64,000 bases of DNA from UBA1189 sp964570685. Its GTDB lineage: Bacteria; Bacteroidota; Bacteroidia; Bacteroidales; Bacteroidaceae. The position numbers and the translations under genes were made by a program. The notes under the pieces were generated by a model. The model worked only from the letters and a program-made list of their open reading frames with translations, did no database searches and was not told the DNA's origin. Within the stretch, counting starts at the first letter, position 1. Each line of letters begins with the position of its first letter. The stretch spans positions 18,978 to 82,977 of the forward strand of contig CAZMZC010000006.1 of assembly GCA_964570685.1 (NCBI GenBank), given 5' to 3'. This document shows, one piece after another, positions 19,150 through 29,100 of the stretch.

Positions 19150-20016
19150 ATGAGATTGGACGGAAGAAGAGAAAGTCGAAACGTAGATGACCGCCGCCGC
19201 ATGAGCAGAGGCGGAAAAACAGGTATTGGTATTGGCGGCTTACTTGTTGTAGCCCTCATCACCTGGATAATGGGAGGCAACCCATTGAGCGTGTTAAGCA
19301 GTGCTGACCTAGAGGAGATACTTACCGAGCAGAGCCAAGTGTCGAACTATGAACCGACAGCCGAAGAAGAAGCGTTAGCAAAATTCTCCAGCCAAATACT
19401 GGCAGGAACGGAAGACGTTTGGACTAAAGAATTCAGAAAAATGGGACGCACCTACGAACCGCCTCGCCTTGTGCTCTTTACAGGACAAGTGCAGTCAGGA
19501 TGCGGTGGAGCCACCGCTTCGTCGGGACCATTTTATTGTTCGGCAGACCAAAGTGTATACATAGACCTATCTTTCTTTACCCAAATGAAAAAGCAGTTGG
19601 GTGCAGACGGTGATTTTGCTTATGCCTACGTCATCGCCCACGAAGTGGGTCACCACGTACAGTATCTGTTAGGAATTCTTGACCAAGCACATCAACAGAT
19701 GAGCCGTGTAAGCGAAAAAGAGAGCAATAGAATCAGCGTACGCCTTGAGCTTCAAGCCGATTTTCTCGCCGGTATCTGGGCGCACCATGACAACAAAATG
19801 TTCAATTCACTAGAAGACGGTGACATAGAAGAAGGAATCAATGTGGCATCACGAATCGGTGACGACTATCTACAAAAGCAGGCACAAGGATATACTGTGC
19901 CCGATGCATTCAATCACGGCACCTCGGCACAACGTGTTCGTTGGCTAAAGAAAGGCATTGCAAGTGGCAACATAAATGACGGCGACACTTTCAGCCCCGC
20001 TTATCAAGATTTATAA
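19150..20016 (+). CDS. YpfJ-type neutral zinc metallopeptidase
   Basis: 288 residues from MRLDGRRESRN. A basic, Arg-rich N-terminus precedes one membrane helix (about 27-42, GIGGLLVVALITWIMGG); the rest is expected outside the cytoplasm. The catalytic HEVGHHVQ motif (about 163-170) matches HExxH, and LELQADFLAGIWAHH downstream supplies the third ligand region; a conserved pair of cysteines in SGCGGA...FYCSADQ occurs before it. The whole length matches the family. Substrate unknown. It opens a plus-strand run ending in the ABC exporter 24 bases later. Confidence 0.9.
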   Translation: MRLDGRRESRNVDDRRRMSRGGKTGIGIGGLLVVALITWIMGGNPLSVLSSADLEEILTEQSQVSNYEPTAEEEALAKFSSQILAGTEDVWTKEFRKMGRTYEPPRLVLFTGQVQSGCGGATASSGPFYCSADQSVYIDLSFFTQMKKQLGADGDFAYAYVIAHEVGHHVQYLLGILDQAHQQMSRVSEKESNRISVRLELQADFLAGIWAHHDNKMFNSLEDGDIEEGINVASRIGDDYLQKQAQGYTVPDAFNHGTSAQRVRWLKKGIASGNINDGDTFSPAYQDL

Positions 20017-20039
20017 ACCGCTCAGAAAAAGCACGAACA

Positions 20040-21854
20040 ATGAATTTGATAACACTCTTCCAAAAGATAGCCCCCTATGTAAAGCCATATCGATGGCTGG
20101 TAGTGCTGACCCTTATCCTTACCATCATCGGATCTTTCATAGCGCAAATAAACGCCGTAGTGCTCGACCGCACAGTTGATGCCATCAACTCGCTCATCAC
20201 AACTGGCACACTCGTCTGGAGCAAGGCTGCACATATTCTCACCATCATCAGCATCGTGTTGCTAGGAAAAGAAATTCTCTCAGCCGCAATCACCTATGCG
20301 CAACACTACTTTGGTGAGAAGATGCGTATCAACGTATCCAAGGACCTGTCACAAGCTGTTGTCGACCATATGCTACGTTATCGTATGGCTTTCTTCTCAC
20401 GTCCCGACAATGAAACGGGCAAGTTACAGACCCGCATAGACCAAGGTGTGAGCAGTCTATCTTCCACCGTGCAAAATTTCTTTATCGATCTGTTACCTCT
20501 TTTTATGAGTGCGGCCTTGGCTCTGATTCTGATGTTTGCTGCCAATGTATACGTCGGTCTCACGGCACTTGGCATTGTCCCCATATATATATGGATTACG
20601 ATTCGACAAGCAAAGCGATTGCAAGGATGGCGACGTAACATGCGTTCATATCGTGAGCAGAAGAGTCATGGCATAATGAATATCATCGAAAGCATCAATG
20701 TCATCAAATCATTTAATCGCGAAGAGATAGAGAGTGGGAAACAATGGGATTTACAAACACAATTCACAGATAATCAAATGCGTGTGCGTAAAACCTCATT
20801 TTACTTTGATGGAATGAAGAGTTTTGTACGCCAAACGGGCACCGTGTTAATCATCATTCTTACAGTCTATTTGGTACTTATCGATTATCCGGGAATGACT
20901 ATCGGTAAGATAATGTATCATGTCATGCTATTCTCTAACGTAACAGCCCCCATCACACAGCTGCAGCGTATATTTGACCAAATGAACGACGCACTGATAT
21001 ATGCCGAAGGTTTCTTCGACATATTGGAGGCCGACGATGAATGTGAGCCTACAGGGCATTATCGCCCCGAATCCATAAAGGGAAATTTTGAGCTTTCTGC
21101 GGTAGACTTCACATACCCTAATGGGACAAAGGCCTTGCATGACATCAACATGCGCATTGAAAGCGGCAAGATAACAGCGTTGGTAGGTCTGTCGGGAGCC
21201 GGCAAATCAACCATTCTAAATCTGCTGGTTAGGTTCTACGACCCCGACTGCGGCTCTATCAAGCTCGACGGAGTAGAGTTGCGAGATTACGACATACAAT
21301 TTCTGCGCGATAACATCGGCATGGTATTACAGAAGAATCACATCTTCGATGGGTCAATCGAGGAGAATATACGCTATGGTCTGCCCAACGCCACACGCGA
21401 ACAAGTAGAAGAAGCTGCTCGCAAAGCATATATCTACGATCAGATTATGAAACTACCTCAAGGATTCGACTCCAAAGCACAACTCCTTTCGGGTGGCCAG
21501 CAACAGCGCATAGCTATTGCACGTATGTTTTTGAAGAATCCGCCCATTATCTTTTTGGACGAGCCCACGGCCTCACTCGACGCTATTGCAACCGAACAAA
21601 TCAAAGCTAGCATCGATGCCATCAAACAAGACCGAACAGTCATCATCATTTCACACAGCATTTCCCAAATCATTGACAGCGATATCATCTATGCCATGCA
21701 AGAAGGACGCATAGAACAATCGGGAAATCCCGACGAGCTGTATAGAGAAGGGGGCATATACAAAGATATAGTTGATGCCTCAGCCCGCAGTCTCAATATT
21801 GACAAACTGGCTCAAACATTAGACACTGATGGAAATGGAGTCATGTTTGATTAG
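20040..21854 (+). CDS. ABC exporter, fused membrane and ATPase domains
   Basis: 604 residues. Six membrane helices in the first ~320 residues (for example WLVVLTLILTIIGSFIAQI and LALILMFAANVYVGLTALG), then an ATPase domain with Walker A GLSGAGKST (about 386), Q-loop MVLQKNHIFDGS, signature LSGGQQQRIAIA, Walker B IIFLDEPTASLD and the switch His in IIISHSISQI. It is a half-transporter that would work as a homodimer, like MsbA or multidrug exporters. Substrate cannot be told. Probably co-transcribed with the peptidase upstream and perhaps the reductase 60 bases downstream. Confidence 0.92.
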   Translation: MNLITLFQKIAPYVKPYRWLVVLTLILTIIGSFIAQINAVVLDRTVDAINSLITTGTLVWSKAAHILTIISIVLLGKEILSAAITYAQHYFGEKMRINVSKDLSQAVVDHMLRYRMAFFSRPDNETGKLQTRIDQGVSSLSSTVQNFFIDLLPLFMSAALALILMFAANVYVGLTALGIVPIYIWITIRQAKRLQGWRRNMRSYREQKSHGIMNIIESINVIKSFNREEIESGKQWDLQTQFTDNQMRVRKTSFYFDGMKSFVRQTGTVLIIILTVYLVLIDYPGMTIGKIMYHVMLFSNVTAPITQLQRIFDQMNDALIYAEGFFDILEADDECEPTGHYRPESIKGNFELSAVDFTYPNGTKALHDINMRIESGKITALVGLSGAGKSTILNLLVRFYDPDCGSIKLDGVELRDYDIQFLRDNIGMVLQKNHIFDGSIEENIRYGLPNATREQVEEAARKAYIYDQIMKLPQGFDSKAQLLSGGQQQRIAIARMFLKNPPIIFLDEPTASLDAIATEQIKASIDAIKQDRTVIIISHSISQIIDSDIIYAMQEGRIEQSGNPDELYREGGIYKDIVDASARSLNIDKLAQTLDTDGNGVMFD

Positions 21855-21913
21855 TCCACAAAGAACACTACTATAAAGTAAATAAGTATAAATTCATATA
21901 AAACCAACAAACT

Positions 21914-22921
21914 ATGCGTATAGCAATTTATGGTGCCGGTTCATTAGGCACAATCCTCGGAGCATATATCAGCAAGGCTGGTGTGGCTATTGAACTCATC
22001 AACCGCAACAAGACCCACGTAGAAGCTCTGAAAACAAAAGGAGCTCAAGTAGTGGGTACGGTACAATTCGTACAACCCATCATAGCCTATACTCCCGACG
22101 AAATGAGCGGACAGTACGACATTCTATTCCTGATGACCAAACAGCAGAACAATGCAGAAGTAGTAGAGATGCTCAAGAACTATCTGGCACCCGACGGCGT
22201 ATTGGTGACGTTCCAGAACGGACTGCCCGAAATGCAGATTGCAGACATCCTGGGCGAGGAACATGTGCTTGGATGCACCGTGGCTTGGGGCGCCACATTA
22301 CAATCGCCTGGTGTATGTGAACTGACGAGCGAGCCCGATGCTCTTTCATTTTCCTTGGGATCTATTTCGGCTCATCGCAACAAACATTTCAATAAGGTGA
22401 AAGAGTTGCTTGAATTGATGGGCACCGTAGACGTGGAAGAGAACTTCATCGGAACCCGTTGGAGCAAACTACTCATCAACGCCTCATTCTCAGGCATGAG
22501 TGCCGTGCTCGGTTGCACTTTCGGTGAAGCAGCCAAGCCACGCTCCTCACGTCGTATTGTGCAGGCACTGATCAAAGAGTGCATTGACGTTTGCCAAGCA
22601 GGCAACATACGTATTGAGCCCGTACAGGGCAAAGACATTGTCAAGTTGCTCAACTATACGAACCCAATAAAGAAAGCCATCTCATACTTCATCATACCTA
22701 TCGCTATCCGCAAGCACGCCAAATTGAAAGCCAGCATGCTCCAGGATCTCGAGAAAGGCAAACCGACAGAAGTAGATGCTATCAATGGCGCAGTATCAAG
22801 CTATGGCAGGAAGGTAGGATGCCCCACCCCAATGAACGACCGCGTAGTGGAGATTATCCATAGCATTGAACAAGGCAAGCTTCAGCCTAGTTTCGACAAC
22901 CTTACCCTGTTTACCAAGTAA
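21914..22921 (+). CDS. Ketopantoate reductase (PanE/ApbA) family protein
   Basis: 335 residues. An N-terminal Rossmann site MRIAIYGAGSLGTILGAYISKAG binds NADP(H). The hinge FQNGLPEMQ corresponds to the conserved NG pair, and RWSKLLINASFSGMSAVLG carries the catalytic lysine of the family. The C-terminal helical domain includes GKPTEVDAINGAVSSYGRKVGCPTPMNDRV, typical of the substrate-domain helix. PanE reduces 2-dehydropantoate to pantoate for coenzyme A synthesis, but paralogues of unknown substrate are common, and no pantothenate gene is nearby. Confidence 0.85.
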   Translation: MRIAIYGAGSLGTILGAYISKAGVAIELINRNKTHVEALKTKGAQVVGTVQFVQPIIAYTPDEMSGQYDILFLMTKQQNNAEVVEMLKNYLAPDGVLVTFQNGLPEMQIADILGEEHVLGCTVAWGATLQSPGVCELTSEPDALSFSLGSISAHRNKHFNKVKELLELMGTVDVEENFIGTRWSKLLINASFSGMSAVLGCTFGEAAKPRSSRRIVQALIKECIDVCQAGNIRIEPVQGKDIVKLLNYTNPIKKAISYFIIPIAIRKHAKLKASMLQDLEKGKPTEVDAINGAVSSYGRKVGCPTPMNDRVVEIIHSIEQGKLQPSFDNLTLFTK

Positions 22922-22930
22922 GAAGGAAAC

Positions 22931-23509
22931 TCAACATTCAGGCTGTATGCCGAAATGCGGTGGTAGAGCAACTTCCTCGAACTTATAGCCTAGTCGCTTA
23001 AGTTCCAATGCAGCACCGATACGATACATCACCTTGACGGCACGGGCAAACACATGAAAAGCCATAGGACTCTGTGGCTCTATCTGCTCACGACGTATGA
23101 GGGTGACTGCTGTTTGTGCACAACTGCGTATCACAGCTTCAAGTTGTGATGCCTCTTTGCTCTCAAGCGACAAACCAAGAATGTGCTGTACGATGTGTTC
23201 ATCCATATCATCAAACCCTTGGCTACCATAATAAGAGGTATAAGGTGCACGAGAACATGCCTGCCAGTTCTTATCCCATCCGTGTGCTACAGCCAGACCC
23301 AGATAGCCAGCCCAAGCGACCGATACGGTGGGATAATCAGCAATCTGCCCTACAGCATCGGCCACATACTCGGGAGCCAATACCTCCCAATGACCTGTGA
23401 TGTCATCAGTAGCCAACAAAACACCACCAAGCAGGCCGTGCGATGTGCAGATACGCAGAAGCTCGGCCTGTATCTTTTCTTCGAAACGATTGAGAAATCC
23501 GATATCCAT
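22931..23509 (-). CDS. Conserved-looking protein of unknown function
   Basis: 192 residues, no signal peptide or membrane segment. I recognise no family. Visible features: a Trp/Tyr/Gly-rich central part (VAWAGYLGLAVAHGWDKNWQ, about 65-84; SYYGSQGFDDMDEHIVQHIL), and a C-terminal helical region rich in Arg and Leu (AVKVMYRIGAALELKRLGYKFEE). The even, globular composition and clean start argue it is a real gene. It points toward the reductase gene and is 9 bases from its stop; a terminator for the ribosomal-protein cluster lies 68 bases upstream of its start. Confidence 0.65.
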   Translation of the reverse strand: MDIGFLNRFEEKIQAELLRICTSHGLLGGVLLATDDITGHWEVLAPEYVADAVGQIADYPTVSVAWAGYLGLAVAHGWDKNWQACSRAPYTSYYGSQGFDDMDEHIVQHILGLSLESKEASQLEAVIRSCAQTAVTLIRREQIEPQSPMAFHVFARAVKVMYRIGAALELKRLGYKFEEVALPPHFGIQPEC

Positions 23510-23576
23510 CTTAGGAAATATTAAACATTAAAACTAACGATTGAGTAATCGCAGTATATCATTCATATTATAAAGA

Positions 23577-23604
23577 AAGCCCCACAACGCGGGTTGTAGG
23601 GCTT
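23577..23604 (-). terminator. Terminator of the rpmB-rpmG cluster
   Basis: Minus strand: AAGCCCTACAAC, four-base loop, GTTGTGGGGCTT then TCTTT; 12-base stem with one G-U pair, 25 bases after the DUF4295 stop codon. Confidence 0.8.
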
Positions 23605-23628
23605 CGCTATTACTTATTGTAAAATTAA

Positions 23629-23781
23629 TTACTTCTTAAGGTACTCTTGTACTTTCTCAGAAGGAACCATTTGCTCATCGAAAACATAAGCGCCGGTCTT
23701 CGGAGACTTAACCATCTTGATTACTTTAGAGTAAGAGCTTGACTTACCCGTCTGAAGAGATGCAACCGCTTTCTTTGCCAT
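23629..23781 (-). CDS. DUF4295 small protein of the ribosomal-protein cluster
   Basis: 50 residues: MAKKAVASLQTGKSSSYSKV then a basic segment KMVKSPKTGAYVFDEQMVPS and a C-terminal EYLKK. It is highly basic and matches in length and wording the DUF4295 proteins found directly after rpmB and rpmG across Bacteroidota, so it is plausibly ribosome-associated; the function is not established. It starts 24 bases after the rpmG stop and is followed by the cluster terminator. ftsY, which often comes next in related genomes, is absent here. Confidence 0.9.
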   Translation of the reverse strand: MAKKAVASLQTGKSSSYSKVIKMVKSPKTGAYVFDEQMVPSEKVQEYLKK

Positions 23782-23805
23782 AGCCTTATACTATATTAAG
23801 GGTTA

Positions 23806-23994
23806 TTACTTAATTTCCTTGTGAACTGTTACACGCTTCAAGATAGGATTGTACTTCTTCAACTCCAATCTCTCAGTTGTATTCTTTCTGTTCTTAGTGG
23901 TGATATAACGAGATGTACCCGGCATACCGCTCTCCTTGTGCTCTGTGCACTCGAGGATAACTTGAACTCTGTTACCTTTAACTTTCTTTGCCAT
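23806..23994 (-). CDS. rpmG: 50S ribosomal protein L33
   Basis: 62 residues: KGNRVQVILECTEHKESG, then SRYITTKNRKNTTERLELKKYNPILKRVTVHKEIK, the standard L33 pattern. Only one Cys is visible (ECTE), so the four-cysteine zinc ribbon is missing; it is the zinc-independent (C-minus) form. Sits 14 bases downstream of rpmB. Confidence 0.97.
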   Translation of the reverse strand: MAKKVKGNRVQVILECTEHKESGMPGTSRYITTKNRKNTTERLELKKYNPILKRVTVHKEIK

Positions 23995-24008
23995 AATTAG
24001 TCTCTCCT

Positions 24009-24269
24009 TTACGCAATTACTTTAATGTCGTTCGGAGTGCAGTGACCCTCAGCAAAAGCTTGCTTCAAAGCAGCGTCCAAACCTTTCTTGTTAATCAAAC
24101 GAAGACCAGCGGCGCTCAAGCGCAACTGAATCCAACAATTCTCTTCTACATAGAAGAATTTCTTTCTAAACAAGTTCACCTCGAATGTGCGTTTTGTGCG
24201 ACGCTTAGAGTGTGAAACGTTGTTGCCAATCATGGCTTTCTTACCGGTAATTTGACAAATCTTCGACAT
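24009..24269 (-). CDS. rpmB: 50S ribosomal protein L28
   Basis: 86 residues with MSKICQITGKKAMIGNNVSHSKRRTKRTFEVNL at the N-terminus and LRLSAAGLRLINKKGLDAAL toward the C-terminus, both characteristic of L28. First gene of the rpmB-rpmG-DUF4295 cluster. On the minus strand a TTACTTTG box (one mismatch to TAnnTTTG) lies about 50 bases upstream. Confidence 0.97.
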   Translation of the reverse strand: MSKICQITGKKAMIGNNVSHSKRRTKRTFEVNLFRKKFFYVEENCWIQLRLSAAGLRLINKKGLDAALKQAFAEGHCTPNDIKVIA

Positions 24270-24373
24270 TTCTATCTAATTTTGATGTTTATTTTGCTAT
24301 GCATTCAAATTTCAGCGTGCAAAGTAACAACTTTTTTATGTAACAGCCAAATAATTCAGCTATTAATTTTATT

Positions 24374-24877
24374 TTAAGGTTGATTTTCTTCTTTTTCCAC
24401 CAGTTTTTGCAACATTTCAAGTGCCACAAGCACTGCATTTTGTGTATTTTCGGCTCTTCCCTTGTCATAACGTCGGATGCAATGAGTGAGCACATTCGAT
24501 TGTGACACCGCAGCTATCCAAATGGTGCCTACAGGCACGGTTTCTGTTCCGCCCGATGGTCCAGCCACGCCCGATGTGGCCACTGCAAACGCTGAATTCA
24601 TCGATTTCATCGCACCTTGCGCCATCTCCACCACCGTCTGTTCGCTCACCACCCCATACGTCCGCAAGGTATCAGGCGACACACCGAGCAAACGTACTTT
24701 CATCTCCTCCGTATAGGCCACGATACCGCCCCTCACGCAGGCCGAACTGCCGGGAACGGCTGTCAAGGCCGCAGCAACACCACCTCCCGTGCAACTCTCC
24801 GCAGTAGCCACACTCCACCCCTTGTCTGCCAGAGTCACTTCGATGGATTGGGCGATTTCATAACATTCAGTGGTCAT
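24374..24877 (-). CDS. pncC: Nicotinamide-nucleotide amidase (CinA C-terminal family)
   Basis: 167 residues, the stand-alone CinA C-terminal domain. ATAESCTGGGVAAALTAVPGSS contains the nucleophile-region signature (ESCTGG), followed by GGIVAYTEEMKVRLLGV and the ATSGVAGPSGGT...PVGTIWIA segments. The family deamidates nicotinamide mononucleotide to nicotinate mononucleotide in pyridine-nucleotide salvage. The N-terminal molybdopterin-like domain of full CinA is absent. Located between tsaD and rpmB in the order common in Bacteroidota. Confidence 0.9.
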   Translation of the reverse strand: MTTECYEIAQSIEVTLADKGWSVATAESCTGGGVAAALTAVPGSSACVRGGIVAYTEEMKVRLLGVSPDTLRTYGVVSEQTVVEMAQGAMKSMNSAFAVATSGVAGPSGGTETVPVGTIWIAAVSQSNVLTHCIRRYDKGRAENTQNAVLVALEMLQKLVEKEENQP

Positions 24878-24879
24878 AA

Positions 24880-24950
24880 TTGGTGAGTGGTTAGCGGTTA
24901 GTGGTTAGCGGTTAGCGGTGAGGGGTTAGCGGTGAAAGGTTATCGTCAAC
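24880..24950. repeat. GGTTAGC/GGTTAGT short-repeat tract
   Basis: The spacer between tsaD and pncC is made of tandem heptamers GGTTAGC, GGTTAGT and GGTGAGG, like those at 3487, 37022 and 59392. Confidence 0.75.
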
Positions 24951-24957
24951 GTTAAAA

Positions 24958-25983
24958 TTACCCGATGGAAACGCGCGAATATGCCGGTTTGTCTATCGAG
25001 CAGAACTCGCCATCCATATATTTATAGTAGCCAGTGATGGCAATCATGGCGGCATTGTCGGTGGTGTAGCCAAACTTGGGGATGTAGACATTCCACTTGT
25101 AGCGGCGGGCATGGTCGAGGAATGCGTTGCGCAGCCCTGTATTGGCCGACACGCCACCTGCTACAGCCACCTCCCTAATGCCCAGTTCCTTAGCCGCGAG
25201 GCGCAACTTCTTCATCAGGATATCCACGATAGTAGCCTCGAGCGAAGCTGCCAAATCCTCCTTGTTTTGTTCGATGAAATCGGGGTTTTCCTTCAAACTG
25301 TCGCGCAGGAAATAGAGGAACGAGGTCTTCAGTCCACTGAAGCTATAGTCATACCCCGCAATATTCGGTTTGCTGAAGGAGAAAGCCTTCGGGTTTCCCT
25401 GACGAGCCAGACGGTCAATGATGGGTCCGCCAGGATAGCCCAGCCCCATCACCTTGGAGCATTTGTCGATGGCCTCGCCAGCCGCATCGTCAATCGTCTG
25501 CCCTATCACCTCCATATCATTGTATGCCTTCACGAGGACAATCTGCGAGTTGCCGCCGGACACCAATAAACAGAGGAACGGATACTTGGGTGTCTCCTTC
25601 TTTGCCTCAGGCTCCTGTATGAAATGGGCCAGCACATGCCCCTGCAAGTGGTTGACATCGACCATCGGGATACCCAGCGAACGAGCAAACCCCTTGGCAA
25701 AGGAGACACCTACGAGCAGCGACCCCATCAAGCCAGGGCCACGAGTAAAGGCTATAGCAGAGAGCTGCTCTTTGGTGACGCCCGCCTTCTTGAGGGCTTG
25801 GTCCACTACCGGAACGATGTTCTGCTCATGGGCACGCGAAGCAAGCTCGGGCACCACCCCACCATAACTTTCGTGTACAGCCTGGCTGGCCGTCACGTTC
25901 GACAGCAACTCACCATTCTTAATGACTGCCGCCGAAGTATCATCGCACGATGACTCTATACCTAATATAATAATATCTTCCAT
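24958..25983 (-). CDS. tsaD: tRNA N6-adenosine threonylcarbamoyltransferase
   Basis: 341 residues. ILGIESSCDDTSAAVI at the start is the nucleotide-binding loop of the ASKHA fold; NHLQGHVLAHF holds the two metal-binding histidines; LVSGGNSQIVLV, GEAIDKCSKVMGLGYPGGP and VAVAGGVSANTGLRNAF follow in the usual order. It makes the universal t6A37 modification in ANN-decoding tRNAs together with TsaB and TsaE. Preceded by a cassette promoter about 70 bases upstream and followed by pncC and the L28/L33 genes. Confidence 0.97.
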   Translation of the reverse strand: MEDIIILGIESSCDDTSAAVIKNGELLSNVTASQAVHESYGGVVPELASRAHEQNIVPVVDQALKKAGVTKEQLSAIAFTRGPGLMGSLLVGVSFAKGFARSLGIPMVDVNHLQGHVLAHFIQEPEAKKETPKYPFLCLLVSGGNSQIVLVKAYNDMEVIGQTIDDAAGEAIDKCSKVMGLGYPGGPIIDRLARQGNPKAFSFSKPNIAGYDYSFSGLKTSFLYFLRDSLKENPDFIEQNKEDLAASLEATIVDILMKKLRLAAKELGIREVAVAGGVSANTGLRNAFLDHARRYKWNVYIPKFGYTTDNAAMIAITGYYKYMDGEFCSIDKPAYSRVSIG

Positions 25984-26052
25984 TCGCTTTCCTTTTATTT
26001 AGACATGCCCTTTCGATAATACAAAACGACATGTCCTATCAATTTATCGGTA

Positions 26053-26084
26053 CAAAAATAGTGCAAGGCGAGCGAAAAAGCAAG
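26053..26084 (-). promoter_or_regulatory. Cassette promoter of tsaD
   Basis: Minus strand: CTTG (26081-26084), 20-base spacer ending CGCTCGCCTTGCAC, TATTTTTG (26053-26060). Confidence 0.75.
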
Positions 26085-26096
26085 TTTCTCGAACAA

Positions 26097-26128
26097 AATC
26101 GGGAGATAAACATGTTTACCTCCCGATT
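26097..26128 (-). terminator. Terminator of the type III restriction cluster
   Basis: Long hairpin: AATCGGGAG pairs with CTCCCGATT and the stem continues inward with one mismatch; on the minus strand it is followed by TTTTG. It begins 4 bases after the res stop codon. Confidence 0.75.
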
Positions 26129-26131
26129 GCT

Positions 26132-29100
26132 TTACCCTACCGCCTGCATTCCATCTATCAAGTCTTGGTAGGTGGCCACTTTGTGGTACTTCACATTGGC
26201 CGTTGATATACTATTAAACAGTTTCTCGGCACAGTCAATCTTCGCTTTTTCAATGGCCGACAGGTCCATCGACGACATCGACCCTTTGGTTTCTGCAATG
26301 AAGAAGATGTGCTTTACATCGTCCTTCTTCATGGCAATGGCCCAGTCGGGAGCATAGTTTCCTACGGGTGTAGGTATCTGGAAGGTACGTGGCAGCTTGG
26401 CGTATACCACCACTTCGCTCGCTTCGTCCAGGTCGTGGGCAAACTGGCGTTCTCCCTTGCTGTCGCTGAATACATAGTCCGTCACATGTTTCTTTGCTTC
26501 GTATGCACGGTCGAAGTCCATCTTGCTCTTCACGGTAAAGATGTCGCTGTCGTACTTTCCCTCTGTTATATTATAATGTATATGCTCCACAATCATCGTA
26601 GCCTTCTGCTCCTTGATGATGGCCACCACCTTACGGATAAACTCCTCGGGGTTGTTCTTGAACAGATAAAGCTTGCTTGGCCTTATGCTCTGCAATATCT
26701 TCACTACCGTGCGACGTGTCAAGCTGGCCCCCTTAGCTATATCACCTACCAAGTCATATCTGACGGTCGAGGTACACACATCGGTCAGCAGCCGTGATTG
26801 CGAGCGGGTATCGCCGAAGTCTGTCACTTCCGTCTCATCCTGCGTACCCTCTACCATCACATAGCGTAGTTGCTTCACCTCCAACTGCGCATTGATATGT
26901 AGGATAGCTTTCTCTATCAGTTCGTTGCTGTCGTAGCTCACCGTATATACATATTGATGGTTTATCTCGTTCCACAGGGCTTGGAACTCTGCCCGGTTGA
27001 AATTCTCGTTCAGCCGATTGTCTGGCGTGGTCGTCTTCTCCTCCACTACCATATCGTCCAATGCCTTCGGGTCGAAGATGGCATTGATGAGTCGGGTGAC
27101 GCCCTCAGCTATCGGTTGCAACTTTTGTGGCAGTGGAGCGACACTTCCATTGGTCACTGCCTCACGATATTCGGCGGTGATATTCTTCTGGTCGTCAATA
27201 TAGCCGTTATCCTCCAGGTAGATGATGATACGGCTTGCCTCTGTCTCGCTGATGGTATACACCTCCTCGCCCAGCTTGATTTGCTTGCCCGTGAAGTAGG
27301 CCACGGTAGCCTTGGCTGCACGTTCGCGTAGCACATCGCGTGTCTCGCGTTGCAAGGCAGTGGTGAAGTCCGCATAGCTCTCATTGGCTATCACCGTCAG
27401 TTTGTTCACCTCGTGTACATCCTCGCCCAACAGTTCGGCATCCATGCGAGTGCCGTGCTTGTCTACACAGATACGTAGTCCACGTCCTACCTCCTGACGC
27501 TTGGCGGTAGTCGAATTGCTATGACGGAGCGTACAGATCTGGAATACGTTCGGGTTGTCCCAACCCTCACGTAGGGCCGAGTGCGAGAAGATAAATCGTG
27601 TAGGCTCCTCGAAACTCAGCAGTCGCTCCTTGTTCTTCAATATCAGTTCGTAGGCCGATATATCGTCCGATATATCACTCTTTTTCCCCACGGCACTGTT
27701 GATCATCCTTCCGCTCTTCTTGTCAATAGAGAAGTAGCCCCTATGCACCTCCTGTGGATAAAACCGACGCAGATATTCATTGTACTCCTCATCCCAGATG
27801 TGGAACTCATTGTTGAGCAGGCGGGCATATTCCTCTTCGAACATCTGCTGGAATACCCCTTTTACTTCGCGCCCCTCCTCGTCGTAACTCTTATACTTGG
27901 CTACCTCGTCGATGAAGAAGAGCGACAGGCACTTGATACCTCGCTTGAACAGCTGGCGTTCCTTCTCGAAGTGCGACATGATGGTCTCCCTTATCTGTAC
28001 ACGCTGCATGTTCAGCTCGTTCGTGTCGCCTATTACCTCACCGCGGCGTATGGTCGTGCCATTAAGGAAAGTTACATACCCATTGACATTGATTTCCGAC
28101 ACTACAAACCCCTCGTACTGCGCCAGCCCCGACTCGTTATATAGATTATCGGCCACGCCAAAGGTCTTTATCTTGCGTACGATAGTGCCCGATGCCGTCT
28201 TGGTCTCAATCTCGATGCGTGCCATCGGCGGCTGCTTGGGCGAGAGCACGATGTTATCCAAGTAAAGATAACTGCTTGTGCCCCGCAGGTTCTTCACCTC
28301 GAAGCCCTTCACATGGATACGCTTCACCAACTTCTGTCGGTAGGCATCCAGTGCGTCCAGCGCATAGATGGTGTCGTGCTTGGTCTTGTGTGTGGCCGAG
28401 TAGTTGAGCACAAACAGCGGATTGAATCGCTTGACGCCCGCCTGTGTGGCATCTCCCTCCATTTTCTGCGGCTCGTCCATGATGATGATGGGATGATTGG
28501 CGGCGATTACATCAATCGGCCGGCGGCTGCCAAACTCATCGCGCTTCGAATAGATGATGCGGCTCTCCTTGCTCTTGCCACCTTCCTTCATCGAGGCAGC
28601 AAAGGCTTGCGTGTTGATAATCATCACGCTCAGCCCCGAGTCTGAGGAGAAGCTGTCGAGTTGCTGCAGATTGCTGCTGTTGTAGATAAACCAACGAGCT
28701 TTCCGTCCATAGTATTCCATGAAATGCTCTTCCAGCATCTTGAAGCTCTTGGCCACGCCCTCCCGAATGGCGATGCTCGGCACCACGATGATGAATTTGC
28801 TCCAACCATACTGCTTGTGCAGTTCAAACATCGTCTTGATGTACACGTACGTCTTTCCCGTACCTGTCTCCATCTCAATGTCGAGGTTCACCGCTCCTGC
28901 TCCTTTGGCCAGCGTAGCCGAGGGAGTGATGTCGTAGAGGTTCTGTATGGCGTTGATGTTCTTGAGCAGCGCCCGAGGCTCCAGCTCTATCTGGTGGTTA
29001 CGAAACCCCGTCTCGCCCTCGAAGTCTATCTGCTGTTGCGAGCGTCGTCCCAAGTCGCGACGATATTCTGCCATCCTATGCGATGGCTGTCCTGTAAATA

